DNA of 64,000 nucleotides from an uncultured Oscillospiraceae bacterium (GCA_910588635.1 CAJUPW010000002.1:62001-126000), one strand, 5' to 3'. Shown: positions 30,401-38,291, counted from the first letter of the stretch. A program made the numbers and translations. Notes: generated from the letters alone by a model not told the origin.

Positions 30401-31653
30401 GCCTTGCCATTGGCTGTACCGGCGTCAAGCGCACCACCGGCCAGCACCCAGGCGGCATGGTGGTGATTCCCCAGGACAAGGAAATCTATGATTTCTGCCC
30501 CGTCCAGCACCCCGCCGATGACCCCAACAGCGACATCGTAACCACCCACTTCGAATACCACTCCATGGAGTCCAACCTGCTCAAGCTGGACATGCTGGGT
30601 CACGATGACCCCACCATGATCCGCATGTTGGAGGACCTGACCGGGGTGAACGCACGGGAAATCCCCTTGGACGACAAGGACACCATGTCCCTGTTCTCCT
30701 CGTCGAAGGTCCTGGGGTACGAGGAAGACAAAGTTCTGGGCCCCACCGGGGGCACCGCCATCCCGGAGTTCGGCACCTCCTTTGTCCGGGGGATGCTGGA
30801 GGAGACCCAGCCCAACCAGTTCGACATTCTGGTGCGGCTGTCCGGCTTCTCCCACGGCACCGACGTGTGGCTGGGCAACGCACGGGACCTGATTATCCAG
30901 CAGGGCATACCCGTGGGCCAGGCCATCGGCTGCCGGGACGACATTATGCTGTTCCTCATCTCCAAGGGGATGGACCCCAAGCGGTCCTTTAAAATCATGG
31001 AAGCGGTCCGAAAGGGCCGGGGGCTGCCCGACGGGGCGGAGGAGGAGATGAAGGCCGCTGGCGTACCCGACTGGTACATCGGCTCCTGCAAGAAGATCGC
31101 CTACCTCTTCCCCAAGGCCCACGCCGTGGCCTATGTGATGATGGCCTTCCGTATCGCGTGGTTCAAGGTACACCGTCCCCTGGCCTTTTACGCCGCCTAC
31201 TTCTCCATACGGGCCAAAGCCTTCGACGAGGCCTTCATGTGCCGGGGGATGGACGTGTGCCAGAAGAAGATGCGGGAGATCGTGGCCAAGGACAAGGAGG
31301 CCACCGCCGTGGAGCAGGACATGCTCACCACACTGGAGGTGTGCTACGAGTTCTACCTCCGGGGCTTCCAGTTTGACCGGATGGACCTGTATAAGTCGGA
31401 GGCCGTCCGCTTCACCGTGGACGAGGAAAGGGGCGTTCTCAGGCCCCCCTTCGTGTCGGTAGCCGGGCTGGGGGAGACGGCCGCCATCTCCCTGGCGGAG
31501 CAGCGGGAGGGAAAGCGGTTCATCTCCATCGAGGAGGTGTCCGCCGCCTGCCCCAAGGTGTCCAAGACCCATATCCAGCTGTTGAAGGAGGCCGGCGCCT
31601 TCGGCGACCTGCCCGAGACCAGCCAGATGGACCTGTTCTCCATGTTTGGATAA
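27484..31653 (+). CDS. polC: DNA polymerase III PolC-type
   Basis: The main replicative polymerase of low-GC-lineage Gram-positives, with its own proofreading exonuclease. It has 1389 residues: N-terminal domain to about 175, OB fold (DYTGSIRVNKFF), PHP domain (ELHLHTTMSTMD), DEDD exonuclease inserted in PHP (CFDIETTG with D368, E370), a zinc-binding four-cysteine segment (CPKCKH...CPVCG) and palm catalytic D911 and D913 in PDIDLNF. The C-terminal IQLLKEAGAFGDLPE and the final QMDLFSMFG resemble a beta-clamp binding motif. Confidence 0.97.
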   Translation: MPQKIPFLQMFAALRQWTELSNGVECWFILSAAIDKHSRSAKVMVEGASGAGPNLIVQAEEALCRAYGLNSVKIEAAPDVEEKIVNREKNIDDKKRPEELKPLEDRTFQDVDRGEKTVDNAFARTEAIRRAALQKSARVAAPVKGDKKHGGKAIFGKPVTKAPAPIGELELDMGMVVVEGDVFAIDNRELKKRGAWVVAFDMTDYTGSIRVNKFFPGEEGKPLVDGIKKGMRVKVQGRLNMDRFYGDMVLEPVAVTAAEKKMKEDTAPEKRVELHLHTTMSTMDALTSVGPKLGPDKNVVKRAEAWGHPAIAITDHGVAQSFPDAWHSSKKIKILYGVEAYFINDVDDRVAVHGETDAPFDGEIVCFDIETTGLNKKYEVIIEIGAVVLKNGEITDTFNTFVSPGRILPPEIIRLTGITDEMLEGAPSQEEALRAFLAFAGDRPLAAHNADFDMGFIAAGCRKYGIPFRSPSVDSLILAQNLLPELGKYKLDIVAEHLRLPAFNHHRASDDAATVAYMLPCFFKKLEAAGYHNLSEINPYMTTLRGKGKAKRQPKHLIVLAKNQTGLRNLYKLISLSHLEHFKRYPIMPKSLINANREGLILGSACEAGELFRALADGRDWEELKRIASWYDYLEIQPVCNNMFMLRRGMVRSEEELRDFNRDIVRLGEELGKPVCATGDVHFLDPEDEIYRHILLASKGFEDADEDLPIYFRTTDEMLREFAYLGEKKAYEVVVANTNLIASWCDPIEPLPQGLFAPKLEDSDGELKRLVWGKAHELYGENPPQVVVDRIEAELGDIIRCKYDVIYMSAQKLVQNSLEHGYLVGSRGSVGSSLVAFMSGITEVNSLPAHYRCPKCKHTDFDYARDPDHLFGCGADMPDAFCPVCGTKYAKDGFNIPFETFLGFGGDKVPDIDLNFSGEYQSSAHKYTFELFGQTHVFRAGTIGTVAEKTAFGYVKKYLEEKGVTASKAEENRLAIGCTGVKRTTGQHPGGMVVIPQDKEIYDFCPVQHPADDPNSDIVTTHFEYHSMESNLLKLDMLGHDDPTMIRMLEDLTGVNAREIPLDDKDTMSLFSSSKVLGYEEDKVLGPTGGTAIPEFGTSFVRGMLEETQPNQFDILVRLSGFSHGTDVWLGNARDLIIQQGIPVGQAIGCRDDIMLFLISKGMDPKRSFKIMEAVRKGRGLPDGAEEEMKAAGVPDWYIGSCKKIAYLFPKAHAVAYVMMAFRIAWFKVHRPLAFYAAYFSIRAKAFDEAFMCRGMDVCQKKMREIVAKDKEATAVEQDMLTTLEVCYEFYLRGFQFDRMDLYKSEAVRFTVDEERGVLRPPFVSVAGLGETAAISLAEQREGKRFISIEEVSAACPKVSKTHIQLLKEAGAFGDLPETSQMDLFSMFG

Positions 31654-31693
31654 AACCAGCCGCCGCCACTTTTTTGTGACGGCGGCTGGTTTT
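31652..31693. terminator. Bidirectional terminator after polC
   Basis: AAAACCAGCCGCCG / CGGCGGCTGGTTTT, a 14-bp stem extended by CAC / GTG around a T6 loop. It overlaps the polC stop and the 3' end of the convergent gene at 31693. Confidence 0.9.
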
Positions 31694-32388
31694 TACTGCT
31701 TTGACGTTTTAGCCTCTTCCAGGGATTTCAGGAAAGCTTTTTCCTCCTTGTCCTTGCCGGTCTGCACCTGGGGCGCGGCGGCGGCCAAGGCCTCACAGAA
31801 CCGCTTGGCCTCGCCTTTGCGGGCGAAGGTGGGGAAGGCAATCAGCCGGGTGGAGTCGTAAATGTTTACGTCGTAGGAGGTGGAGATTACTTTGCTGGTA
31901 GTATGCACCCGCTTAATCAGAAAAGCGCCCCGGAGCCGGTGCATGAGGATGGCCTGATCCCCGATGAGAACCCAGGCGCGGCCCAGGTCCACATTGCCGC
32001 CGAAACTCTGTCCCCCAGCCAGGTCCCGGTCCACCAGGGCGAATAGCTCCGAAACGGGGAGGGCGGACTGCTCCGCCGGGACCTGGGCGCGGATGGACTG
32101 AATCAGGTTGCTGTTTTCCACATCTTCGCCGATGGCCAGGCGCTTTTTACGGTGGATGCGGGCGCCCCAAATAAACGCGATTCCAATGAAGAAAAAGGCC
32201 GCGCCAAAAAACAGCGACAGAATGACGCCGCCGATTCCGAAGGATGCCCACTCGAAAACCGACATATAGATCAGCATACCCAGAAAGATTATGCCAATCA
32301 GCGCGAATGGGACGGCGCAGACGCACATAATAATCTCTGAGACCGCACGGCCCTTTTCCCGTTTCAGATGTTTTTCACAATAGCTCAT
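31693..32388 (-). CDS. Small membrane protein with an unnamed domain shared with the gene at 49702
   Basis: Not recognised as a named family. It has 231 residues. There are two predicted membrane helices (about 18-45 and 50-75), then a soluble domain. Residues about 95-215 resemble the middle of the 539-residue protein at 49702: shared blocks are QSIRxQ-P, ELFxxVDRDL, a WVLxGDxA segment and RxRGxF. The C-terminal tail is charged. The ATG at 32388 (MSYCEKHLKREK) is chosen over the longer frame because AAAGGG lies upstream; the extension would run into a GC hairpin. It may regulate or sense something at the membrane, but no function can be assigned. Confidence 0.65.
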   Translation of the reverse strand: MSYCEKHLKREKGRAVSEIIMCVCAVPFALIGIIFLGMLIYMSVFEWASFGIGGVILSLFFGAAFFFIGIAFIWGARIHRKKRLAIGEDVENSNLIQSIRAQVPAEQSALPVSELFALVDRDLAGGQSFGGNVDLGRAWVLIGDQAILMHRLRGAFLIKRVHTTSKVISTSYDVNIYDSTRLIAFPTFARKGEAKRFCEALAAAAPQVQTGKDKEEKAFLKSLEEAKTSKQ

Positions 32389-32418
32389 ATGTATCAACCC
32401 TTTCCTTGTTTTACCACA

Positions 32419-32449
32419 GCTCCGGGGGTGTGCTCCACCCCCGAGAGCC
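32419..32449 (-). promoter_or_regulatory. Hairpin in the leader of the 31693 gene
   Basis: Minus-strand stem GCTC-T-CGGGGGTG / CACCCCCG-GAGC (12 pairs, one bulge), 31 bases before the start codon of the membrane-protein gene. No T-tract follows, so it is not a standard terminator. It might separate the upstream RNA from the gene or affect translation. Confidence 0.4.
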
Positions 32450-32453
32450 GGGG

Positions 32454-32676
32454 AAACAAAAACGCCGTGCAGGTGCAAAGCCTACACAGCAAAGAGAAAT
32501 CTTCGGCAACACGACCACACGAACACTACAACAAACCAGGCCCTTTACAAAAAGGGCGGCCTGTCGTATAATATTCCATGCGGTGCGGCCATTGGCCGTT
32601 GTGTAGGTGATGAGTCCACCTATGCAGGCTTTGCGGGTGTTGGAAGCGCCCATAAAGCTGCCGCATTTTTGTTTTC
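32454..32676 (-). ncRNA. ssrS: Structured RNA, probably 6S RNA-like
   Basis: About 223 nt, minus strand, between a strong promoter and a T-rich end. The predicted fold is one long rod: the ends pair (AAACAAAAATGC with GCGTTTTTGTTT), then GCAG / CTGC, a large internal loop, a 14-bp stem (GCAAAGCCTGCATA / TGTGTAGGCTTTGC), a central bubble containing a small hairpin (CGGCC / GGCCG), and an apical arm built from ACCGCAT / GTGTGGT, GAATAT / GTGTTC, TACGACA / TGTTGTA and GCCCTTT / AAAGGGC. A closing stem, central bubble and long apical arm are the hallmarks of 6S RNA, which binds housekeeping RNA polymerase. Identity is inferred from shape and size only; ends are estimated. Confidence 0.6.
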
Positions 32677-32682
32677 ACCCAC

Positions 32683-32711
32683 ATTATAGCAGAAGCCGGC
32701 AGACTTTGCAA
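32683..32711 (-). promoter_or_regulatory. Promoter of the 6S-like RNA
   Basis: Minus strand TTGCAA (32711-32706), 17 bases, perfect TATAAT (32688-32683). It places the transcript start near 32676, exactly at the outer base-paired end of the structured RNA. Confidence 0.8.
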
Positions 32712-32780
32712 GAGTGATTCACAACAGGAGCGCGGAAAGTGGGGAGCGGCAAATTTTATGAAAAATTAAAGAAATATCCC

Positions 32781-32809
32781 TTGACTGCCAAGGAGCAAAT
32801 GAGTAAAGT
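32781..32809 (+). promoter_or_regulatory. Possible promoter of the LTA-synthase-like gene
   Basis: TTGACT at 32781-32786, 17 bases, TAAAGT at 32804-32809, about 40 bases before the gene start. Confidence 0.5.
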
Positions 32810-32849
32810 AGATGGGTAAAACAGCTTGTAAAATTGGAGGTCGATTCCA

Positions 32850-34997
32850 ATGGCTTATAACGGCAGAAGGATGAGGGGAGGTTCCCGCCGGAGCGGGGAC
32901 GCCGTGCTGGTCCAGACCATGGCCTGGGTACTGCTGTTTCCGGCGCTGCTGCTCTATTTGGAGCTGGCGCTCCATATCTATATGAAGATGTCCCTGGCCT
33001 ATGTGCCGGTGTATCTGGTGTTCAGTCTGGCGGGAGGCTTTCTCCTGTCCGCTCTCGCCTTGCCCTGGCGCAGACTTCCCAACAGCCTGGTGGCCAAGAT
33101 TCTGGCGGTGTTTATATCCGTTATCTATGTGGCGGAGATGATCGCCAAGACCATCCTCCAGACCTATTACGGACCCAGCTCCCTGAAAACGGCGGCGGGC
33201 AACAAGCTCAGCGACTACGCCGACGTGATTATCCCCACCGTCCTGTCCAAGCTTCCCGTTATCCTGGTGTTCCTCCTGCCCTCCATTCTCCTGATTGTTT
33301 TCGGCACCCGCCTGCTTGGCTTTGAGCGGCTGGACTTCCGCTTCGCCGGGCTGGTGGTAATCGCCTGCGCGGTGTTCCACGTCGTGGGCCTGGGGGTAAT
33401 TCACCTGCCCTGGAAGGGGGACCTGACCCCCGCCCGCCTGTACCACATGGACACCAACATTGACGACCAGGTGGAGCAGCTTGGGCTGCTGACCATGCTC
33501 CGGCTGGATATGAAGCACCAGATTTTCCCGGTGAAGAACACCATGGGCAACGATTTCAGCGGCATCGGCGGTCTGACCCCCGGCGGCAGCTCCTCCGGAA
33601 GCACGGACCCGGCGGGCAGTGCCTCGGAGCCAGACCCCGGCCCGGTGGTCGACACCTCCCCCAACGTGATGGACATCGACTTAGCCGCTCTTGGGTCGAA
33701 CGGAAAGAACGATGATGTCAAGTGGCTGGCCCAGTATTTCAACAGCGTCACCCCCACCAAAAAGAACGAGTACACCGGTATGTTTGAGGGGTACAACGTG
33801 ATTTTCCTCACCCTGGAGGGCTTCTCGGGCTATGGGATCAGCAGGGAGCTGACCCCCACTCTCTACAAGCTGACCCACGAGGGCTTTGTGTTCCACAACT
33901 TCTACACCCCACTCCACTTCACCAGCACCTCCAACGGCGAGTGCCAGAATCTGCTGGGCCTGTACCCCAAGGGCAACTTCCCCGTCACCATGTCCCGCAC
34001 CGGGGAGCTGGGCACCAACTGCTATTTCTCTCTGGCCCGGCAGCTGGGCAGAGAGGGCTATCTGGTTCAGGGCTACCACCCGAACAGCAACATGTACGGC
34101 CGGGACCTGTCCCACCCCAACCTGGGCTATGAGTGGCACCAGTTCGGCGTGGATAAGCCGGTCACCGGCGAGCGGGGCAGCCTGGTCAATTTTGACGGTT
34201 TGGAGGTGGCAAACAGCGGCAAGCTTCTCTGGCCCCAGCGGGATAAGCACATGATCGAGGCCAGTGTGGACAACTATATAAACAGCGACAAGCCCTTCCA
34301 CGTCTATTATCTGTCCATCAGCGGCCACATGCCCTATTCCAACAACCGGGTCCCCCAGCAGTACCGGGACCTGCTGGACCCCTTGCCCTACAGCGACACC
34401 ACCAAGAACTATCTGGGCACCTGCATTGAGGTGGACCGGGCGCTGGAGACCCTCATCCAAAAGCTGGAGGCGGCGGGCAAGCTGGACAAAACCCTGATCG
34501 TGGCCGCCCCCGACCACATCCCCTACTTCGACGTGGCCACTCTGGAGGAGCTGGCGGGGGAGAAGTTCGGCAGCTCCGATGACCTGGAGTACCTGAAGGA
34601 GGGCAGCATCAACTTCGACGTCTACAAGAGCGCTCTGATTCTCTGGACCTCCTCCATGGAGGAGCCGGTGGAAATTAACAAGGTGGTGGGTCAGGTGGAT
34701 ATCCTGCCTACCCTGTCCAACCTGCTGGGTCTGGAGTACGACTCCCGGATGCTGGCCGGCACCGACGCCTTGTCCGACAGCGAGGGACTGGTGATTTTCT
34801 CCTCCCGGTGCTGGAAGTCCGACCGGGGCTTCTACAACCGCTATACCCGCGAGTTTACCCCGGCGGAGGGTGTCACCATGACCGCCGAGGAGCAGGAGAA
34901 CTACGTCTCCGCTATGAAGAAGCTGGTGGACTATAAGCTGGACAGCACCGCCATGATTGTGGAGAACAATTTTTACGACGTGGTGTTCGGCGGATAA
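32850..34997 (+). CDS. LTA synthase-like sulfatase-fold membrane protein
   Basis: Membrane-anchored alkaline-phosphatase-superfamily enzyme, likely transferring phosphoglycerol to a cell-surface polymer or glycan. It has 715 residues: about five N-terminal membrane helices (to about 195), a Ser/Gly/Pro-rich linker (about 240-275), then an extracellular sulfatase-type domain. YNVIFLTLEGFSG opens the domain with a metal-ligand Glu, the nucleophile Thr/Ser is expected in FTSTSNGE, and DHIPYF carries late metal ligands. The LtaS/OpgB substrate cannot be distinguished. GGAGGT precedes the ATG. Confidence 0.82.
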   Translation: MAYNGRRMRGGSRRSGDAVLVQTMAWVLLFPALLLYLELALHIYMKMSLAYVPVYLVFSLAGGFLLSALALPWRRLPNSLVAKILAVFISVIYVAEMIAKTILQTYYGPSSLKTAAGNKLSDYADVIIPTVLSKLPVILVFLLPSILLIVFGTRLLGFERLDFRFAGLVVIACAVFHVVGLGVIHLPWKGDLTPARLYHMDTNIDDQVEQLGLLTMLRLDMKHQIFPVKNTMGNDFSGIGGLTPGGSSSGSTDPAGSASEPDPGPVVDTSPNVMDIDLAALGSNGKNDDVKWLAQYFNSVTPTKKNEYTGMFEGYNVIFLTLEGFSGYGISRELTPTLYKLTHEGFVFHNFYTPLHFTSTSNGECQNLLGLYPKGNFPVTMSRTGELGTNCYFSLARQLGREGYLVQGYHPNSNMYGRDLSHPNLGYEWHQFGVDKPVTGERGSLVNFDGLEVANSGKLLWPQRDKHMIEASVDNYINSDKPFHVYYLSISGHMPYSNNRVPQQYRDLLDPLPYSDTTKNYLGTCIEVDRALETLIQKLEAAGKLDKTLIVAAPDHIPYFDVATLEELAGEKFGSSDDLEYLKEGSINFDVYKSALILWTSSMEEPVEINKVVGQVDILPTLSNLLGLEYDSRMLAGTDALSDSEGLVIFSSRCWKSDRGFYNRYTREFTPAEGVTMTAEEQENYVSAMKKLVDYKLDSTAMIVENNFYDVVFGG

Positions 34998-35004
34998 AAA
35001 TTAG

Positions 35005-35033
35005 TTGATTTTTCCCTTCCGCCGCAGTATAAT
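35005..35033 (+). promoter_or_regulatory. Promoter of the Bax-inhibitor-1 family gene
   Basis: TTGATT at 35005-35010, 17 bases, perfect TATAAT at 35028-35033. Confidence 0.8.
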
Positions 35034-35092
35034 AGAATCAGCCCCAACCGGGCAGACTGAAAAAATACCCGCTGAGAAAGGAGCGCCTGAAT

Positions 35093-35809
35093 ATGAGTTT
35101 TGATCCTTATGAGTTTGACAGAGGCTACGCATCCAGCCAGGGCGACACCTTGGGCCAGTACACAGCCAAGACCTTCCTGTGGATGGTGCTGGGATTGCTT
35201 GTCACCTTCGGGGTGGCGGTAGGCGGATGGGTCACTGGGATGGCCGGTCACATCATTATTATGTACCCCATTGTTCCTCTGGCGGCATTGATCGCCACCC
35301 TTGTGATTTCCGTGGTTATGGTCCGCCGGCTGGAGAAGATGGCGGTGGGAACGGCTATCGCCCTGTTTGTGACCTTCTCCGCCCTGTTTGGCTTCACCAT
35401 GTCCATCTATTTCTACCGCTACAGCTTGGAGATTCTGGCCTTCAGCTTTTTGCTCACCGCCGTCTACTTCGGCGCGTTGGCTGCCTACGGCTACCTGACC
35501 AAGCGGGACCTGTCCGGCATTCGGCCTATCCTGTTCTCCGGGCTGATTTTCCTCATCGTGTTCGGCCTGCTGTCCATGTTTATCCCCGCCCTGGATATGT
35601 TCGACCGGGTGGTCTGCCTCATCGGCATCGCCATATTCCTGGGCTACACCGCCTACGACACCCAGAAAATCAGGGCGTTCTACAGCTACTACTCCGCCTC
35701 TCCGGAGATGCTGGCCAAGGCCTCCATCTTCTCCGCCCTCCAGCTCTATCTGGACTTTATCAACCTGTTCCTGTACCTGCTGCGTTTCCTGGGTAATAAG
35801 AGACGCTGA
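35093..35809 (+). CDS. Bax inhibitor-1/YccA-family membrane protein
   Basis: A 238-residue TMBIM-family protein with seven predicted membrane helices after a short polar N-terminus. The family's late motif is visible as DRVVCLIGIAIFLGYTAYDT followed by QKIRAFYSYY, and the C-terminal ASIFSALQLYLDFINLFLYLLRFLG. The Bacillus homologue (YetJ) is a pH-sensitive calcium leak channel, with two aspartates in the DTQ / LDFIN regions; both are present here. AAAGGAGCG precedes the ATG. Single-gene unit. Confidence 0.9.
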   Translation: MSFDPYEFDRGYASSQGDTLGQYTAKTFLWMVLGLLVTFGVAVGGWVTGMAGHIIIMYPIVPLAALIATLVISVVMVRRLEKMAVGTAIALFVTFSALFGFTMSIYFYRYSLEILAFSFLLTAVYFGALAAYGYLTKRDLSGIRPILFSGLIFLIVFGLLSMFIPALDMFDRVVCLIGIAIFLGYTAYDTQKIRAFYSYYSASPEMLAKASIFSALQLYLDFINLFLYLLRFLGNKRR

Positions 35810-35819
35810 GAAAACATGA

Positions 35820-35854
35820 CAGCGGCCGCTCCGAGATGGGGCGGCCGCTGTTTT
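35820..35854. terminator. Terminator between the BI-1 gene and the anti-sigma gene
   Basis: A perfect 10-bp stem CAGCGGCCGC / GCGGCCGCTG with an 11-base loop, followed by TTTTGCGTTT on the plus strand. Confidence 0.8.
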
Positions 35855-35858
35855 GCGT

Positions 35859-37097
35859 TTATTTGGCATCAGGATCGTAGCAGGAGGTATCCGCATGAGT
35901 GGCGGAGCGCTGCTCCTCCTTGGGCAGCTTCCCGGGCAGCTCCTCCACGTAGTAGGGCTCCACAGCGGTGAGGTCCTCGTCATCGGGAACCGTGACCCCG
36001 CCGGGCATCACGTGTCGGACCGCCGGGTCCTCAGTCCGTGAGCTGTCTGTGTGGAGATCTTCAAAGCCCACGTCCGCAACGGCCCGCTGGCCCGCCTGAA
36101 CGAAGATGGCATCGTCGTCGGGGTCCAGCTGGGCCAGGAGGATCAAAGCCCTATCGGTGACAGAAGTGAGGGTCAGGTCCAGCCGGTTGGACTCCTCGTC
36201 AGCGCCGCAGGAGCTGAACAGGTCCAACTCCTGCATGGCGTCCACAACCTTGTCTTGGAGGTCGTGGAGATAGGCCAGGGAGTATTTGCAAGAGGAGAAC
36301 ATCACATGGCCGTTGTCCGTCCAGTCCAGGACCTGGAGCTCCAGACTTTTGTCCGCCGGGTCCTTGTCCTCCACAAGCTGGACCACCAGCCAGCCGGAGC
36401 TGTCGATATAGGCCCCGCCGTACCAGTCGGGGTAGACGCCGTCGAAGCGGTCCATCAGCTTCTGGTAGGCGTTTACTGCCTCCTCCTGGGAGGGGGCGTC
36501 ACCGATATAGGCCCCGCCGGGCAGGTCGCCGGTGTTGGGAGCGGGGAGGGCTCCAGTGCTGACGTACAGCTCTTTCTGGGAGAACACCTTCAGGGAGTCC
36601 AAGTTGAAGGGGTCATCCCCCTCGCTGTTCTGCTGTTCGCCGACAAATTTCCACCAGTTGGCCCAGGTCATCTGGTAGCCGATGGCCTGATACTCGTCAA
36701 TTTCCTCCTGGGTGTAGCCCACATCCAGCATGGCCTGCTCCAGGTCCTGGGGGGTCATGCCCATGTCCGTGTCACGGACGGCCCCTTCGCTTCCACCGGT
36801 GGCGGTGGTGGCGTTTTCAGGGATGTATCCAGTCATGTTCTCCACCGTCACATAGCTGTGGAGTTTGCGCTCCAGAATACTGGGACGGAAGTTTTGAAGG
36901 ATGTGCTCCCAGCTTGGGTATTGGGAGGCGCCCAATACCCCGACGACCAGCGCCGCGCAGGCGGCGAGGGCTCCGTACTTTTTCCAGGGGACGGGCCGCT
37001 TTTTTGTCGGCTGGGCCAGCTTTTCACTGAGAGCCGCCCGGACCTGGGGGGAGGGGGTCATCTGCTTCCGCATGGAATCAAACAATTCCTTGTTCAT
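35859..37097 (-). CDS. Membrane-anchored anti-sigma factor (probable)
   Basis: About 412 residues. An intracellular N-terminal segment (1-40, FDSMRKQMTPSPQVRAALSEKL) is followed by one membrane helix (about 41-59, YGALAACAALVVGVLG) and a large extracytoplasmic region without recognised domain, acidic and rich in D/E. It overlaps the ECF sigma gene by 20 bp, the usual arrangement for a sigma/anti-sigma pair. There is no zinc-binding HxxxCxxC anti-sigma motif in the N-terminus. ATG 37097 follows GGAGAA. The sensed signal is unknown. Confidence 0.7.
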   Translation of the reverse strand: MNKELFDSMRKQMTPSPQVRAALSEKLAQPTKKRPVPWKKYGALAACAALVVGVLGASQYPSWEHILQNFRPSILERKLHSYVTVENMTGYIPENATTATGGSEGAVRDTDMGMTPQDLEQAMLDVGYTQEEIDEYQAIGYQMTWANWWKFVGEQQNSEGDDPFNLDSLKVFSQKELYVSTGALPAPNTGDLPGGAYIGDAPSQEEAVNAYQKLMDRFDGVYPDWYGGAYIDSSGWLVVQLVEDKDPADKSLELQVLDWTDNGHVMFSSCKYSLAYLHDLQDKVVDAMQELDLFSSCGADEESNRLDLTLTSVTDRALILLAQLDPDDDAIFVQAGQRAVADVGFEDLHTDSSRTEDPAVRHVMPGGVTVPDDEDLTAVEPYYVEELPGKLPKEEQRSATHADTSCYDPDAK

Positions 37098-37593
37098 CAA
37101 AATATTCTCCTTTCAGCTTCTCCCTGAGCTGTTCCCGGCCCCTGGTCAGCCGCATCCGGACGGTCCCGGGGCGGATGGCCAGAATTTTGGCGATCTCCCG
37201 GGTGGACAGCTCCTGGAAGTAGAACAGATAGATGGGCAGGCGGTAGTCCTCGGTCAGGCTCTGGAGAGCCTCCCAGACCCGGTTTTCCTCCGGCTCCTTG
37301 AACTGGACGGGCACGTCCTCACGCTCCGACAGGGGAACGGTTTTCTGTCTCCAGCTGGAGGCGGTCACCCGCCGGGCCTGGTTGACGGTGGTGCGCAGCA
37401 GCCAGGCCTTCCGGTGCTCCTCGTCCCGAAATGTCTTGCCGCACTGGCAGTAGGCAAGAAATACCTCCTGAAATACGTCGTCGGCGTCGGCCCGATTGCC
37501 CGTCCGGGCCAGGGCCAGGCCGTACACCATATTTTGATAGCGGTCAATTATCGCATCCATCTCACCGCCCGCGCGCAGCGGCAGAGCTTCCAT
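37078..37593 (-). CDS. ECF-type RNA polymerase sigma factor
   Basis: 171 residues with sigma-70 regions 2 and 4. Region 2 includes YQNMVYGLALARTGNRADADDVFQ and EHRKAWLLRTTVNQARR; region 4 includes LPIYLFYFQELSTREIAKIL and RPGTVRMRLTRGREQLREKL. ATG 37593 is preferred (AAAGGAGG 8 bases away); the TTG six bases earlier is too close to the ribosome site. It is likely held inactive by the membrane protein encoded next. No convincing autoregulatory promoter is seen upstream. Confidence 0.9.
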   Translation of the reverse strand: MEALPLRAGGEMDAIIDRYQNMVYGLALARTGNRADADDVFQEVFLAYCQCGKTFRDEEHRKAWLLRTTVNQARRVTASSWRQKTVPLSEREDVPVQFKEPEENRVWEALQSLTEDYRLPIYLFYFQELSTREIAKILAIRPGTVRMRLTRGREQLREKLKGEYFDEQGIV

Positions 37594-37662
37594 ACGCAAG
37601 ACCTCCTTTCACCTGTAACTCAGCGTAGGGAAGGGAATTGTCACAGGATAAGAAAAACTTTC

Positions 37663-37691
37663 TTCCCATTTTATCATCCTCGTGTTATAAT
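37663..37691 (+). promoter_or_regulatory. Probable promoter of the ruvC operon
   Basis: Perfect TATAAT at 37686-37691, 17 bases after TTCCCA (37663-37668). A strong 10-bp hairpin follows in the leader. Confidence 0.6.
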
Positions 37692-37714
37692 TACTATTAT
37701 GTCAAAGTATGGAT

Positions 37715-37737
37715 GGGGCCGCCCTCCGGGCGGCCCC
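37715..37737 (+). promoter_or_regulatory. GC-rich hairpin in the ruvC leader
   Basis: GGGGCCGCCC, TCC loop, GGGCGGCCCC: a perfect 10-bp stem, 33 bases before the ruvC start and followed by ACGCCGTAAC, with no T-run. It could pause polymerase or shield the leader; purpose unknown. Confidence 0.55.
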
Positions 37738-37769
37738 ACGCCGTAACATATGTGGGCGGGAGGAGAATC

Positions 37770-38291
37770 ATGATTATCCTAGGCATCGACCCGGGGGTGG
37801 CCACCATTGGCTTCGGGGTCATCCGGGCGGACCGGCAGAAGAACGCCCTTGTACGCTATGGGGTCATCACCACCCCGCCGGGTATTCCGCTCTCTCACCG
37901 GCTGCTGCAGATTTCCGACGACATGGAAGAGCTGATCCACACCTTCCATCCCGACGAGATGGCGGTGGAGGAGCTGTTCTTCAGCAAGAATATCACCACC
38001 GGCATCGCCGTGGCCCACGGCCGGGGGGTGATCCTCCTGGCGGCGGAGAAGCTGGGTGTGCCCATTTTCGAGTATACCCCCATGCAGGTAAAGCAGGCGG
38101 TAGCCGGTTACGGCGGGGCGGACAAGCGGCAGGTCATGCTCATGACCCAGCGGCTTCTGAATATGAAAGAAATCCCCCGGCCCGACGACGCCGCCGACGC
38201 TCTGGCCATCGCCATCTGCCACGCCCGGTCGGCCACCAGTCTACTGAACACCGAGCGGGTCTTTGACCCGGAGAAATACGATACGAGGTAA
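37770..38291 (+). CDS. ruvC: Holliday junction resolvase RuvC
   Basis: Endonuclease that resolves four-way junctions in recombination repair. It has 173 residues of the RNase H fold. The acidic active site is D7 (GIDPGVATIGFGV), E67 (AVEELFF), D140 and D143 (PDDAADALAIAICH). ATG 37770 with GGGAGGAG upstream is chosen; the frame is open further upstream through the hairpin leader. First gene of ruvC-ruvA-x-ruvB. Confidence 0.96.
   Translation: MIILGIDPGVATIGFGVIRADRQKNALVRYGVITTPPGIPLSHRLLQISDDMEELIHTFHPDEMAVEELFFSKNITTGIAVAHGRGVILLAAEKLGVPIFEYTPMQVKQAVAGYGGADKRQVMLMTQRLLNMKEIPRPDDAADALAIAICHARSATSLLNTERVFDPEKYDTR

Noticed and set aside
29920..31572. 550-codon minus-strand frame opposite polC
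   Set aside because: Shadow of polC; translation has no recognisable domain and is rich in G/H/V/Q.
32368..32571. Small ORFs over the 6S-like RNA region
   Set aside because: They overlap a strongly structured region with a minus-strand promoter and have no ribosome sites.
32454..32676. Structured RNA considered as tmRNA, SRP RNA or RNase P RNA
   Set aside because: No tRNA-like CCA end, no SRP GGAAG...GCAGC core and no RNase P GAGGAAAGTCC block are present.
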